A stretch of 64,000 nucleotides of DNA, taken from Apostichopus japonicus (lineage: Eukaryota > Echinodermata > Holothuroidea > Aspidochirotida > Stichopodidae). The translations under genes and the position numbers were made by a program. Position 1 is the stretch's first letter. Each line of letters begins with the position of its first letter. The notes under the pieces are model-generated. The model worked only from the letters and a program-made list of their open reading frames with translations. It was not told the DNA's origin and ran no database searches. Positions 1 through 14,300 of this stretch are shown here, piece after piece. The stretch covers positions 13,547,499 to 13,611,498 of the forward strand of contig NC_092565.1 in assembly GCF_037975245.1 (NCBI RefSeq), in the 5' to 3' direction.

Positions 1-173
1 CGTCACCGGGGTTCGAACCACCGATGCAAAAGAGAGTCTCGCTCATCTGCCCGGACAATGCGCCAAGCCATCGCGCCACTGTCTGGACTGAGATATTAGG
101 CCGATTAACTAATACTTACAGCTCCCCATGTAGGCACGAGCTGTAAAAGATCGGCAAAAGACGTGCATCACCG

Positions 174-243
174 GGGTTCGAACCACCGATGCAAAAGAGA
201 GTCTCGCTCATCAGCACGGACAGTGCGCCAAGCCATCGCGCCA
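174..243 (-). promoter_or_regulatory. Internal Pol III promoter-like A and B boxes of a tRNA-like head (representative monomer)
   Basis: This is shown for the monomer at 166-330; nearly every monomer has the same sites. Read on the minus strand, the A box is TGGCGCGATGG (243 to 233), 9 of 11 positions matching the tRNA consensus TRGCNNAGTGG. The B box is GGTTCGAACCC (184 to 174), a full match to GGTTCGANNCC. Starts of the boxes are 59 nt apart, longer than in a minimal tRNA but within the range of tRNA-derived SINEs. The stretch GCGC-GATGGCTTG-GCGC next to the A box can form a 4-bp D-stem. A TTTT lies between the boxes and two more lie just downstream, so full-length Pol III transcription is doubtful. 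Promoter activity is inferred, not shown. Confidence 0.6.
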
Positions 244-282
244 CTGTATGGACTGAGATATTAGGCCGATTAACTAATACTT

Positions 283-309
283 ACAGCTCCCCATTTAGGC
301 ACGAGCTGT
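283..309. other. Hairpin in the satellite monomer tail (representative copy)
   Basis: ACAGCTC (283-289) and GAGCTGT (303-309) are exact reverse complements around a 13-nt loop. The hairpin recurs in most monomers. Common monomer variants (CTCC/CTCT, CATG/CATT, TAGG/TCGG) fall mainly in the loop. A minority with GAGCTCT or ACAACTC break one pair. It is largely absent from the diverged array at 55.7-57.1 kb, so it looks satellite-specific. No function is known to me. Confidence 0.55.
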
Positions 310-1489
310 AAAAGATCGGCAAAAGACGTACATCACCGGGGTTCGAACCACCGATGCAAAAGAGAGTCTCGCTCATCAGCCCGTACAGTGCGCCAAGCCA
401 TCGCGCCACTGTATGGACTGAGATATTAGTACGATTAACTAATACTTACAGCTCCCCATGTAGGCACGAGCTGTAAAAGATCGGCAAAAGACGTGCGTCA
501 CCGTGGTTCGAACCACCGATGCAAAAGAGAGTCTCGCTCATCAGCTCGTACAGTGCGCCAGGCCATCGCGCCACTGTATGGACTGAGATATTAGGCCGAT
601 TAACTAATACTTACAGCTCCCCATGTAGGCACGAGCTGTAAAAGATCGGCAAAAGACGTGCGTCACCGGGGTTCGAACCACCGATGCAAAAGAGAGTCTC
701 GCTCATCTGAGCGGACAGTGCGCCAAGCCATCGCGCCACTGTCTGGACTGAGATATTAGGCCGATTAACTCATACTTACAGCTCCCCATGTCGGCACGAG
801 CTGTAAAAGATCGGCAAAAGACGTGCGTCACCGGGGTTCGAACCACCGATGCAAAAGAGAGTCTCGCTCATCAGCCCGGACAGTGCGCCAAGCCATCGCG
901 CCACTGTCTGGACTGAGATATTAGGCCGATTAACTAATACTTACAGCTCCCCATGTAGGCACGAGCTGTAAAAGATCGGCAAAAGACGTGCGTCACCGGG
1001 GTTCGAACCACCGATGCAAAAGAGAGTCTCGCTCATCTGCCCGGACAATGCGCCAAGCCATCGCGCCACTGTCTGGACTGAGATATTAGGCCGATTAACT
1101 AATACTTACAGCTCCCCATGTAGGCACGAGCTGTAAAAGATCGGCAAAAGACGTGCATCACCGGGGTTCGAACCACCGATGCAAAAGAGAGTCTCGCTCA
1201 TCAGCACGGACAGTGCGCCAAGCCATCGCGCCACTGTATGGACTGAGATATTAGGCCGATTAACTAATACTTACAGCTCCCCATTTAGGCACGAGCTGTA
1301 AAAGATCGGCAAAAGACGTACATCACCGGGGTTCGAACCACCGATGCAAAAGAGAGTCTCGCTCATCAGCCCGTACAGTGCGCCAAGCCATCGCGCCACT
1401 GTATGGACTGAGATATTAGTACGATTAACTAATACTTACAGCTCCCCATGTAGGCACGAGCTGTAAAAGATCGGCAAAAGACGTGCGTC

Positions 1490-4400
1490 ACCGTGGTTCG
1501 AACCACCGATGCAAAAGAGAGTCTCGCTCATCAGCTCGTACAGTGCGCCAAGCCATCGCGCCACTGTCTGGACTGAGATATTAGGCCGATTAACTAATAC
1601 TTACAGCTCCCCATTTAGGCACGAGCTGTAAAAGATCGGCAAAAGACGTGCGTCACCGGGGTTCGAACCACCGATGCAAAAGAGAGTCTCGCTCATCAGC
1701 CCGTACAGTGCGCCAGGCCATCGCGCCACTGTATGGACTGAGATATTAGGCCGATTAACTAATACTTACAGCTCCCCATGTAGGCACGAGCTGTAAAAGA
1801 TCGGCAAAAGACGTGCGTCACCGGGGTTCGAACCACCGATGCAAAAGAGAGTCTCGCTCATCTGCCCGGACAGTGCGCCAAGCCATCGCGCCACTGTCTG
1901 GACTGAGATATTAGGCCGATTAACTAATACTTACAGCTCCCCATGTCGGCACGAGCTGTAAAAGATCGGCAAAAGACGTGCGTCACCGGGGTTCGAACCA
2001 CCGATGCAAAAGAGAGTCTCGCTCATCAGCCCGGACAGTGCGCCAAGCCATCGCGCCACTGTCTGGACTGAGATATTAGGCCGATTAACTAATACTTACA
2101 GCTCCCCATGTCGGCACGAGCTGTAAAAGATCGGCAAAAGACGTGCGTCACCGGGGTTCGAACCACCGATGCAAAAGAGAGTCTCGCTCATCAGCCCGGA
2201 CAGTGCGCCAAGCCATCGCGCCACTGTCTGGACTGAGATATTAGGCCGATTAACTAATACTTACAGCTCTCCATGTAGGCACGAGCTGTAAAAGATCGGC
2301 AAAAGACGTGCGTCACCGGGGTTCGAACCACCGATGCAAAAGAGAGTCTCGCTCATCAGCACGGACAGTGCGCCAAGCCATCGCGCCACTGTATGGACTG
2401 AGATATTAGGCCGATTAACTAATACTTACAGCTCCCCATTTAGGCACGAGCTGTAAAAGATCGGCAAAAGACGTGCGTCACCGGGGTTCGAACCACCGAT
2501 GCAAAAGAGAGTCTCGCTCATCAGCCCGTACAGTGCGCCAAGCCATCGCGCCACTGTATGGACTGAGATATTAGGCCGATTAACTAATACTTACAGCTCC
2601 CCATGTAGGCACGAGCTGTAAAAGATCGGCAAAAGACGTGCGTCACCGGGGTTCGAACCACCGATGCAAAAGAGAGTCTCGCTCATCAGCTCGTACAGTG
2701 CGCCAAGCCATCGCGCCACTGTCTGGACTGAGATATTAGGCCGATTAACTAATACTTACAGCTCTCCATGTAGGCACGAGCTGTAAAAGATAGGCAAAAG
2801 ACGTGCGTCACCGTGGTTCGAACCACCGATGCAAAAGAGAGTCTCGCTCATCAGCTCGCACAGTGCGCCAAGCCATCGCGCCACTGTATGGACTGAGATA
2901 TTAGTACGATTAACTAATACTTACAGCTCCCCATGTAGGCACGAGCTGTAAAAGATCGGCAAAAGACGTGCGTCACCGGGGTTCGAACCACCGATGCAAA
3001 AGAGAGTCTCGCTCATCAGACCGTAGAGTTCGCCAAGCCATCGCGCCACTGTATGGACTGAGATATTATGCCGATTAACTAATACTTACAGCTCTCCATG
3101 TAGGCACGAGCTGTAAAAGATCGGCAAAAGACGTGCGTCACCGTGGTTCGAACCACCGATGCAAAAGAGAGTCTCGCTCATCAGCTGGCACAGTGCGCCA
3201 AGCCATCGCGCCACTGTATGGACTGAGATATTAGGCCGATTAACTAATACTTACAGCTCTCCATGTAGGCACGAGCTGTAAAAGATCGGCAAAAGACGTC
3301 ACCGGGGTTCGAACCACCGATGCAAAAGAGAGTCTCGCTCATCAGCACGGACAGTGCGCCAAGCCATCGCGCCACTGTATGGACTGAGATATTAGGCCGA
3401 TTGACTAATACTTACAGCTCCCCATTTAGGCACGAGCTGTAAAAGATCGGCAAAAGACGTGCGTCACAGGGGTTCGAACCACCGATGCAAAAGAGAGTCT
3501 CGCTCATCAGCTACTACAGTGCGCCAAGCCATCGCGCCACTGTATGGACTGAGATATTAGGCCGATTAACTAATACTTACAGCTCCCCATGTAGGCACGA
3601 GCTGTAAAAGATAGGCAAAAGACGTGCGTCACCGGGGTTCGAACCACCGATGCAAAAGAGAGTCTCGCTCATCAGCACGTACAGTGCGCCAAGCCATCGC
3701 GCCACTGTATGGACTGAGATATTAGGCCGATTAACTAATACTTACAGCTCCCCATCTAGGCACGAGCTGTAAAAGATCGGCAAAAGACGTGCGTCACCGG
3801 GGTTCGAACCACCGATGCAAAAGAGAGTCTCGCTCATCAGCTCGTACAGTGCGCCAAGCCATCGCGCCACTGTCTGGACTGAGATATTAGGCCGATTAAC
3901 TAATACTTACAGCTCTCCATGTAGGCACGAGCTGTAAAAGATCGGCAAAAGACGTGCGTCACCGTGGTTCGAACCACCGATGCAAAAGAGAGTCTCGCTC
4001 ATCAGCTCGCACAGTGCGCCAAGCCATCGCGCCACTGTATGGACTGAGATATTAGTACGATTAACTAATACTTACAGCTCTCCATGTAGGCACGAGCTGT
4101 AAAAGATCGGCAAAAGACGTGCGTCACCGGGGTTCGAACCACCGATGCAAAAGAGAGTCTCGCTCATCAGCCCGGACAGTGCGCCAAGCCATCGCGCCAC
4201 TGTATGGACTGAGATATTAGGCCGATTAACTAATACTTACAGCTCCCCATTTAGGCACGAGCTGTAAAAGATCGGCAAAAGACGTGCGTCACCGGGGTTC
4301 GAACCACCGATGCAAAAGAGAGTCTCGCTCATCAGCTCGTACAGTGCGCCAAGCCATCGCGCCACTGTATGGACTGAGATATTAGGCCGATTAACTAATA

Positions 4401-7400
4401 CTTACAGCTCCCCATGTAGGCACGAGCTGTAAAAGATAGGCAAAAGACGTGCGTCACCGGGGTTCGAACCACCGATGCAAAAGAGAGTCTCGCTCATCAG
4501 CACGTACAGTGCGCCAGGCCATCGCGCCACTGTATGGACTGAGATATTAGGCCGATTAACTAATACTTACAGCTCCCCATGTAGGCACGAGCTGTAAAAG
4601 ATCGGCAAAAGACGTGCGTCACCGGGGTTCGAACCACCGATGCAAAAGAGAGTCTCGCTCATCAGCTCGTACAGTGCGCCAAGCCATCGCGCCACTGTTT
4701 GGACTGAGATATTAGGCCGATTAACTAATACTTACAGCTCTCCATGTAGGCACGAGCTGTAAAAGATCGGCAAAAGACGTGCGTCACCGTGGTTCGAACC
4801 ACCGATGCAAAAGAGAGTCTCGCTCATCAGCTCGTACAGTGCGCCAAGCCATCGCGCCACTGTCTGGACTGAGATATTAGGCCGATTAACTAATACTTAC
4901 AGCTCTCCATGTAGGCACGAGCTGTAAAAGATCGGCAAAAGACGTGCGTCACCGTGGTTCGAACCACCGATGCAAAAGAGAGTCTCGCTCATCAGCTCGC
5001 ACAGTGCGCCAAGCCATCGCGCCACTGTATGGACTGAGATATTAGGCCGATTAACTAATACTTACAGCTCCCCATGTAGGCACGAGCTGTAAAATATCGG
5101 CAAAAGACGTGCGTCACCGGCGTTCGAACCACCGATGCAAAAGAGAGTCTCGCTCATCAGCCCGTACAGTGCGCCAAGCCATCGCGCCACTGTATGGACT
5201 GAGATATTAGGCCGATTAACTAATACTTACAGCTCCCCATGTAGGCACGAGCTGTAAAAGATCGGCAAAAGACGTGCGTCACCGTGGTTCGAACCACCGA
5301 TGCAAAAGAGAGTCTCGCTCATCAGCTCGCACAGTGCGCCAAGCCATCGCGACACTGTATGGACTGAGATATTAGGCCGATTAACTAATACTTACAGCTC
5401 CCCATGTAGGCACGAGCTGTAAAAGATCGGCAAAAGACGTGCGTCACCGGGGTTCGAACCACCGATGCAAAAGAGAGTCTCGCTCATCAGCACGGACAGT
5501 GCGCCAAGCCATCGCGCCACTGTATGGACTGAGATATTAGGCCGATTAACTAATACTTACAGCTCCCCATTTAGGCACGAGCTGTAAAAGATCGGCAAAA
5601 GACGTACATCACCGGGGTTCGAACCACCGATGCAAAAGAGAGTCTCGCTCATCAGCCCGTACAGTGCGCCAAGCCATCGCGCCACTGTATGGACTGAGAT
5701 ATTAGGCCGACTAACTAATACTTACAGCTCCCCATGTAGGCACGAGCTGTAAAAGATCGGCAAAAGACGTAAGTCACCGGGGTTCGAACCACCGATGCAA
5801 AAGAGAGTCTCGCTCATCAGCACGGACAGTGCGCCAAGCCATCGCGCCACTGTATGGACTGAGATATTAGGCCGATTAACTAATACTTACAGCTCCCCAT
5901 CTAGGCACGAGCTGTAAAAGATCGGCAAAAGACGTAAGTCACCGTGGTTCGAACCACCGATGCAAAAGAGAGTCTCGCTCATCAGCTCGTACAGTGCGCC
6001 AAGCCATCGCGCCACTGTCTGGACTGAGATATTAGGCCGATTAACTAATACTTACAGCTCCCCATTTAGGCACGAGCTGTAAAAGATCGGCAAAAGACGT
6101 GCGTCACCGGGGTTCGAACCACCGATGCAAAAGAGAGTCTCGCTCATCAGCCCGTACAGTGCGCCAGGCCATCGCGCCACTGTATGGACTGAGATATTAG
6201 GCCGATTAACTAATACTTACAGCTCCCCATGTAGGCACGAGCTGTAAAAGATCGGCAAAAGACGTGCGTCACCGGGGTTCGAACCACCGATGCAAAAGAG
6301 AGTCTCGCTCATCTGCCCGGACAGTGCGCCAAGCCATCGCGCCACTGTATGGACTGAGATATTAGGCCGATTAACTAATACTTACAGCTCCCCATGTCGG
6401 CACGAGCTGTAAAAGATCGGCAAAAGACGTGCGTCACCGGGGTTCGAACCACCGATGCAAAAGAGAGTCTCGCTCATCAGCCCGGACAGTGCGCCAAGCC
6501 ATCGCGCCACTGTCTGGACTGAGATATTAGGCCGATTAACTAATACTTACAGCTCCCCATGTCGGCACGAGCTGTAAAATATCGGCAATAGACGTGCGTC
6601 ACCGGGGTTCGAACCACCGATGCAAAAGAGAGTCTCGCTCATCAGCCCGGACAGTGCGCCAAGCCATCGCGCCACTGTCTGGACTGAGATATTAGGCCGA
6701 TTAACTAATACTTACAGCTCTCCATGTAGGCACGAGCTGTAAAAGATCGGCAAAAGACGTGCGTCACCGGGGTTCGAACCACCGATGCAAAAGAGAGTCT
6801 CGCTCATCAGCACGGACAGTGCGCCAAGCCATCGCGCCACTGTATGGACTGAGATATTAGGCCGATTAACTAATACTTACAGCTCCCCATTTAGGCACGA
6901 GCTGTAAAAGATCGGCAAAAGACGTGCGTCACCGGGGTTCGAACCACCGATGCAAAAGAGAGTCTCGCTCATCAGCCCGTACAGTGCGCCAAGCCATCGC
7001 GCCACTGTCTGGACTGAGATATTAGGCCGATTAACTAATACTTACAGCTCTCCATGTAGGCACGAGCTGTAAAAGATCGGCAAAAGACGTGCGTCACCGT
7101 GGTTCGAACCACCGATGCAAAAGAGAGTCTCGCTCATCAGCTCGCACAGTGCGCCAAGCCATCGCGCCACTGTATGGACTGAGATATTAGTACGATTAAC
7201 TAATACTTACAGCTCCCCATGTAGGCACGAGCTGTAAAAGATCGGCAAAAGACGTGCGTCACCGTGGTTCGAACCACCGATGCAAAAGAGAGTCTCGCTC
7301 ATCAGACCGTAGAGTTCGCCAAGCCATCGCGCCACTGTATGGACTGAGATATTATGCCGATTAACTAATACTTACAGCTCTCCATGTAGGCACGAGCTGT

Positions 7401-8365
7401 AAAAGATCGGCAAAAGACGTGCGTCACCGTGGTTCGAACCACCGATGCAAAAGAGAGTCTCGCTCATCAGCTGGCACAGTGCGCCAAGCCATCGCGCCAC
7501 TGTATGGACTGAGATATTAGGCCGATTAACTAATACTTACAGCTCTCCATGTAGGCACGAGCTGTAAAAGATCGGCAAAAGACGTCACAGGGGTTCGAAC
7601 CACCGATGCAAAAGAGAGTCTCGCTCATCAGCACGGACAGTGCGCCAAGCCATCGCGCCACTGTATGGACTGAGATATTAGGCCGATTGACTAATACTTA
7701 CAGCTCCCCATTTAGGCACGAGCTGTAAAAGATCGGCAAAAGACGTGCGTCACAGGGGTTCGAACCACCGATGCAAAAGAGAGTCTCGCTCATCAGCTAC
7801 TACAGTGCGCCAAGCCATCGCGCCACTGTATGGACTGAGATATTAGGCCGATTAACTAATACTTACAGCTCCCCATGTAGGCACGAGCTGTAAAAGATAG
7901 GCAAAAGACGTGCGTCACCGGGGTTCGAACCACCGATGCAAAAGAGAGTCTCGCTCATCAGCACGTACAGTGCGCCAAGCCATCGCGCCACTGTATGGAC
8001 TGAGATATTAGGCCGATTAACTTATACTTACAGCTCCCCATCTAGGCACGAGCTGTAAAAGATCGGCAAAAGACGTGCGTCACCGGGGTTCGAACCACCG
8101 ATGCAAAAGAGAGTCTCGCTCATCAGCTCGTACAGTGCGCCAAGCCATCGCGCCACTGTCTGGACTGAGATATTAGGCCGATTAACTAATACTTACAGCT
8201 CTCCATGTAGGCACGAGCTGTAAAAGATCGGCAAAAGACGTGCGTCACCGTGGTTCGAACCACCGATGCAAAAGAGAGTCTCGCTCATCAGCTCGCACAG
8301 TGCGCCAAGCCATCGCGCCACTGTATGGACTGAGATATTAGTACGATTAACTAATACTTACAGCT
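1490..8365. repeat. Two related satellite blocks offset by about 4.29-4.45 kb
   Basis: The block at about 1,490-4,080 recurs at about 5,940-8,365 with matching rare variants: CCATGTCGGC (1,945 and 2,110; 6,396 and 6,561), AGACCGTAGAGTT (3,018 and 7,304), GCTGGCAC (about 3,183 and 7,470), the 4-bp deletion (3,300 and 7,585) and GCTACTAC (3,512 and 7,797). The offset is 4,451 bp in the first part and 4,286 bp in the second, a difference of one 165-bp monomer, so one block gained or lost a monomer after duplication. Confidence 0.65.
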
Positions 8366-11300
8366 CCCCATGTAGGCACGAGCTGTAAAAGATCGGCAAA
8401 AGACGTGCGTCACCGGGGTTCGAACCACCGATGCAAAAGAGAGTCTCGCTCATCAGCTCGGACAGTGCGCCAAGCCATCGCGCCACTGTATGGACTGAGA
8501 TATTAGGCCGATTAACTAATACTTACAGCTCCCCATGTAGGCACGAGCTGTAAAAGATAGGCAAAAGACGTGCGTCACCGGGGTTCGAACCACCGATGCA
8601 AAAGAGAGTCTCGCTCATCAGCACGTACAGTGCGCCAAGCCATCGCGCCACTGTATGGACTGAGATATTAGGCCGATTAACTAATACTTACAGCTCCCCA
8701 TCTAGGCACGAGCTGTAAAAGATCGGCAAAAGACGTGCGTCACCGGGGTTCGAACCACCGATGCAAAAGAGAGTCTCGCTCATCAGCTCGTACAGTGCGC
8801 CAAGCCATCGCGCCACTGTCTGGACTGAGATATTAGGCCGATTAACTAATACTTACAGCTCTCCATGTAGGCACGAGCTGTAAAAGATCGGCAAAAGACG
8901 TGCGTCACCGTGGTTCGAACCACCGATGCAAAAGAGAGTCTCGCTCATCAGCTCGCACAGTGCGCCAAGCCATCGCGCCACTGTATGGACTGAGATATTA
9001 GTACGATTAACTAATACTTACAGCTCCCCATGTAGGCACGAGCTGTAAAAGATCGGCAAAAGACGTGCGTCACCGGGGTTCGAACCACCGATGCAAAAGA
9101 GAGTCTCGCTCATCAGCTCGGACAGTGCGCCAAGCCATCGCGCCACTGTATGGACTGAGATATTAGGCCGATTAACTAATACTTACAGCTCCCCATGTAG
9201 GCACGAGCTGTAAAAGATAGGCAAAAGACGTGCGTCACCGGGGTTCGAACCACCGATGCAAAAGAGAGTCTCGCTCATCAGCACGTACAGTGCGCCAGGC
9301 CATCGCGCCACTGTATGGACTGAGATATTAGGCCGATTAACTAATACTTACAGCTCCCCATGTAGGCACGAGCTGTAAAAGATCGGCAAAAGACGTGCGT
9401 CACCGGGGTTCGAACCACCGATGCAAAAGATTGTCTCGCTCATCAGCACGTACAGTGCGCCAAGCCATCGCGCCACTGTCTGGACTGAGATATTAGGCCG
9501 ATTAACTAATACTTACAGCTCCCCATGTAGGCACGAGCTGTAAAAGATCGGCAAAAGACGAGCGTCACCGGGGTTCGAACCACCGATGCAAAAGAGAGTC
9601 TCGCTCATCAGCTCGCACAGTGCGCCAAGCCATCGCGCCACTGTATGGACTGAGATATTAGGCCGATTAACTAATACTTACAGCTCCCCATGTAGGCACG
9701 AGCTGTAAAAGATCGGCAAAAGACGTGCGTCACCGGGGTTCGAACCACCGATGCAAAAGAGAGTCTCGCTCATCAGCTCGTACAGTGCGCCAAGCCATCG
9801 CGCCACTGTCTGGACTGAGATATTAGGCCGATTAACTAATACTTACAGCTCCCCATGTAGGCACGAGCTGTAAAAGATCGGCAAAAGACGTGCGTCACCG
9901 GGGTTCGAACCACCGATGCAAAAGAGAGTCTCGCTCATCAGCTCGTACAGTGCGCCAAGCCATCGCGCCACTGTATGGACTGAGATATTAGGCCGATTAA
10001 CTAATACTTACAGCTCCCCATGTAGGCACGAGCTGTAAAAGATCGGCAAAAGACGTGCGTCACCGGGGTTCGAACCACCGATGCAAAAGAGAGTCTCGCT
10101 CATCAGCTCGTACAGTGCGCCAAGCCATCGCGCCACTGTCTGGACTGAGATATTAGGCCGATTAACTAATACTTACAGCTCCCCATGTAGGCACGAGCTG
10201 TAAAAGATAGGCAAAAGACGTGCGTCACCGGGGTTCGAACCACCGATGCAAAAGAGAGTCTCGCTCATCAGCACGTACAGTGCGCCAGGCCATCGCGCCA
10301 CTGTCTGGACTGAGATATTAGGCCGATTAACTAATACTTACAGCTCCCCATGTAGGCACGAGCTGTAAAAGATCGGCAAAAGACGAGCGTCACCGGGGTT
10401 CGAACCACCGATGCAAAAGAGAGTCTCGCTCATCAGCTCGCACAGTGCGCCAAGCCATCGCGCCACTGTATGGACTGAGATATTAGGCCGATTAACTAAT
10501 ACTTACAGCTCCCCATGTAGGCACGAGCTGTAAAAGATCGGCAAAAGACGTGCGTCACCGGGGTTCGAACCACCGATGCAAAAGAGAGTCTCGCTCATCA
10601 GCTCGCACAGTGCGCCAAGCCATCGCGCCACTGTATGGACTGAGATATTAGGCCGATTAACTAATACTTACAGCTCCCCATGTAGGCACGAGCTGTAAAA
10701 GATCGGCAAAAGACGTGCGTCACCGGGGTTCGAACCACCGATGCAAAAGAGAGTCTCGCTCATCAGCTCGTACAGTGCGCCAAGCCATCGCGCCACTGTC
10801 TGGACTGAGATATTAGGCCGATTAACTAATACTTACAGCTCCCCATGTAGGCACGAGCTGTAAAAGATCGGCAAAAGACGTGCGTCACCGGGGTTCGAAC
10901 CACCGATGCAAAAGAGAGTCTCGCTCATCAGCTCGTACAGTGCGCCAAGCCATCGCGCCACTGTATGGACTGAGATATTAGGCCGATTAACTAATACTTA
11001 CAGCTCCCCATGTAGGCACGAGCTGTAAAAGATAGGCAAAAGACGTGCGTCACCGGGGTTCGAACCACCGATGCAAAAGAGAGTCTCGCTCATCAGCACG
11101 TACAGTGCGCCAGGCCATCGCGCCACTGTCTGGACTGAGATATTAGGCCGATTAACTAATACTTACAGCTGCCCATGTAGGCACGAGCTGTAAAAGATCG
11201 GCAAAAGACGAGCGTCACCGGGGTTCGAACCACCGATGCAAAAGAGAGTCTCGCTCATCAGCTGGCACAGTGCGCCAAGCCATCGCGCCACTGTATGGAC

Positions 11301-14300
11301 TGAGATATTAGGCCGATTAACTAATACTTACAGCTCTCCATGTAGGCACGAGCTGTAAAAGATCGGCAAAAGACGTCACAGGGGTTCGAACCACCGATGC
11401 AAAAGAGAGTCTCGCTCATCAGCACGGACAGTGCGCCAAGCCATCGCGCCACTGTATGGACTGAGATATTAGGCCGATTGACTAATACTTACAGCTCCCC
11501 ATTTAGGCACGAGCTGTGAAAGATCGGCAAAAGACGTGCGTCACAGGGGTTCGAACCACCGATGCAAAAGAGAGTCTCGCTCATCAGCTACTACAGTGCG
11601 CCAAGCCATCGCGCCACTGTATGGACTGAGATATTAGGCCGATTAACTAATACTTACAGCTCCCCATGTAGGCACGAGCTGTAAAAGATAGGCAAAAGAC
11701 GTGCGTCACCGGGGTTCGAACCACCGATGCAAAAGAGAGTCTCGCTCATCAGCACGTACAGTGCGCCAAGCCATCGCGCCACTGTATGGACTGAGATATT
11801 AGGCCGATTAACTAATACTTACAGCTCCCCATCTAGGCACGAGCTGTAAAAGATCGGCAAAAGACGTGCGTCACCGGGGTTCGAACCACCGATGCAAAAG
11901 AGAGTCTCGCTCATCAGCTCGTACGGTGCGCCAAGCCATCGCGCCACTGTCTGGACTGAGATATTAGGCCGATTAACTAATACTTACAGCTCTCCATGTA
12001 GGCACGAGCTGTAAAAGATCGGCAAAAGACGTGCGTCACCGTGGTTCGAACCACCGATGCAAAAGAGAGTCTCGCTCATCAGCTCGCACAGTGCGCCAAG
12101 CCATCGCGCCACTGTATGGACTGAGATATTAGTACGATTAACTAATACTTACAGCTCCCCATGTAGGCACGAGCTGTAAAAGATCGGCAAAAGACGTGCG
12201 TCACCGGGGTTCGAACCACCGATGCAAAAGAGAGTCTCGCTCATCAGCTCGGACAGTGCGCCAAGCCATCGCGCCACTGTATGGACTGAGATATTAGGCC
12301 GATTAACTAATACTTACAGCTCCCCATGTAGGCACGAGCTGTAAAAGATAGGCAAAAGACGTGCGTCACCGGGGTTCGAACCACCGATGCAAAAGAGAGT
12401 CTCGCTCATCAGCACGTACAGTGCGCCAAGCCATCGCGCCACTGTATGGACTGAGATATTAGGCCGATTAACTAATACTTACAGCTCCCCATCTAGGCAC
12501 GAGCTGTAAAAGATCGGCAAAAGACGTGCGTCACCGGGGTTCGAACCACCGATGCAAAAGAGAGTCTCGCTCATCAGCTCGTACAGTGCGCCAAGCCATC
12601 GCGCCACTGTCTGGACTGAGATATTAGGCCGATTAACTAATACTTACAGCTCTCCATGTAGGCACGAGCTGTAAAAGATCGGCAAAAGACGTGCGTCACC
12701 GTGGTTCGAACCACCGATGCAAAAGAGAGTCTCGCTCATCAGCTCGCACAGTGCGCCAAGCCATCGCGCCACTGTATGGACTGAGATATTAGTACGATTA
12801 ACTAATACTTACAGCTCCCCATGTAGGCACGAGCTGTAAAAGATAGGCAAAAGACGTGCGTCACCGGGGTTCGAACCACCGATGCAAAAGAGAGTCTCGC
12901 TCATCAGCACGTACAGTGCGCCAGGCCATCGCGCCACTGTATGGACTGAGATATTAGGCCGATTAACTAATACTTACAGCTCCCCATGTAGGCACGAGCT
13001 GTAAAAGATCGGCAAAAGACGTGCGTCACCGGGGTTCGAACCACCGATGCAAAAGATTGTCTCGCTCATCAGCACGTACAGTGCGCCAAGCCATCGCGCC
13101 ACTGTCTGGACTGAGATATTAGGCCGATTAACTAATACTTACAGCTCCCCATGTAGGCACGAGCTGTAAAAGATCGGCAAAAGACGAGCGTCACCGGGGT
13201 TCGAACCACCGATGCAAAAGAGAGTCTCGCTCATCAGCTCGCACAGTGCGCCAAGCCATCGCGCCACTGTATGGACTGAGATATTAGGCCGATTAACTAA
13301 TACTTACAGCTCCCCATGTAGGCACGAGCTGTAAAAGATCGGCAAAAGACGTGCGTCACCGGGGTTCGAACCACCGATGCAAAAGAGAGTCTCGCTCATC
13401 AGCTCGTACAGTGCGCCAAGCCATCGCGCCACTGTCTGGACTGAGATATTAGGCCGATTAACTAATACTTACAGCTCCCCATGTAGGCACGAGCTGTAAA
13501 AGATCGGCAAAAGACGTGCGTCACCGGGGTTCGAACCACCGATGCAAAAGAGAGTCTCGCTCATCAGCTCGTACAGTGCGCCAAGCCATCGCGCCACTGT
13601 ATGGACTGAGATATTAGGCCGATTAACTAATACTTACAGCTCCCCATGTAGGCACGAGCTGTAAAAGATCGGCAAAAGACGTGCGTCACCGGGGTTCGAA
13701 CCACCGATGCAAAAGAGAGTCTCGCTCATCAGCTCGTACAGTGCGCCAAGCCATCGCGCCACTGTCTGGACTGAGATATTAGGCCGATTAACTAATACTT
13801 ACAGCTCCCCATGTAGGCACGAGCTGTAAAAGATAGGCAAAAGACGTGCGTCACCGGGGTTCGAACCACCGATGCAAAAGAGAGTCTCGCTCATCAGCAC
13901 GTACAGTGCGCCAGGCCATCGCGCCACTGTCTGGACTGAGATATTAGGCCGATTAACTAATACTTACAGCTCCCCATGTAGGCACGAGCTGTAAAAGATC
14001 GGCAAAAGACGAGCGTCACCGGGGTTCGAACCACCGATGCAAAAGAGAGTCTCGCTCATCAGCTCGCACAGTGCGCCAAGCCATCGCGCCACTGTATGGA
14101 CTGAGATATTAGGCCGATTAACTAATACTTACAGCTCCCCATGTAGGCACGAGCTGTAAAAGATCGGCAAAAGACGTGCGTCACCGGGGTTCGAACCACC
14201 GATGCAAAAGAGAGTCTCGCTCATCAGCTCGCACAGTGCGCCAAGCCATCGCGCCACTGTATGGACTGAGATATTAGGCCGATTAACTAATACTTACAGC

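Larger units (their letters stand above)
1..1554. repeat. 990-bp (six-monomer) higher-order repeat, first period and partial second
   Basis: Units starting at 1, 166, 331 and 496 recur with the same diagnostic variants at 991, 1,156, 1,321 and 1,486: CTGCCCGGACAATG; CATCACC with CAGCACGG; TTAGTACG; and CACCGTGG. The offset is exactly 6 x 165 = 990. Identity ends inside the fourth unit near 1,550, where CCAGGCC/TGTATGG becomes CCAAGCC/TGTCTGG. Confidence 0.7.
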
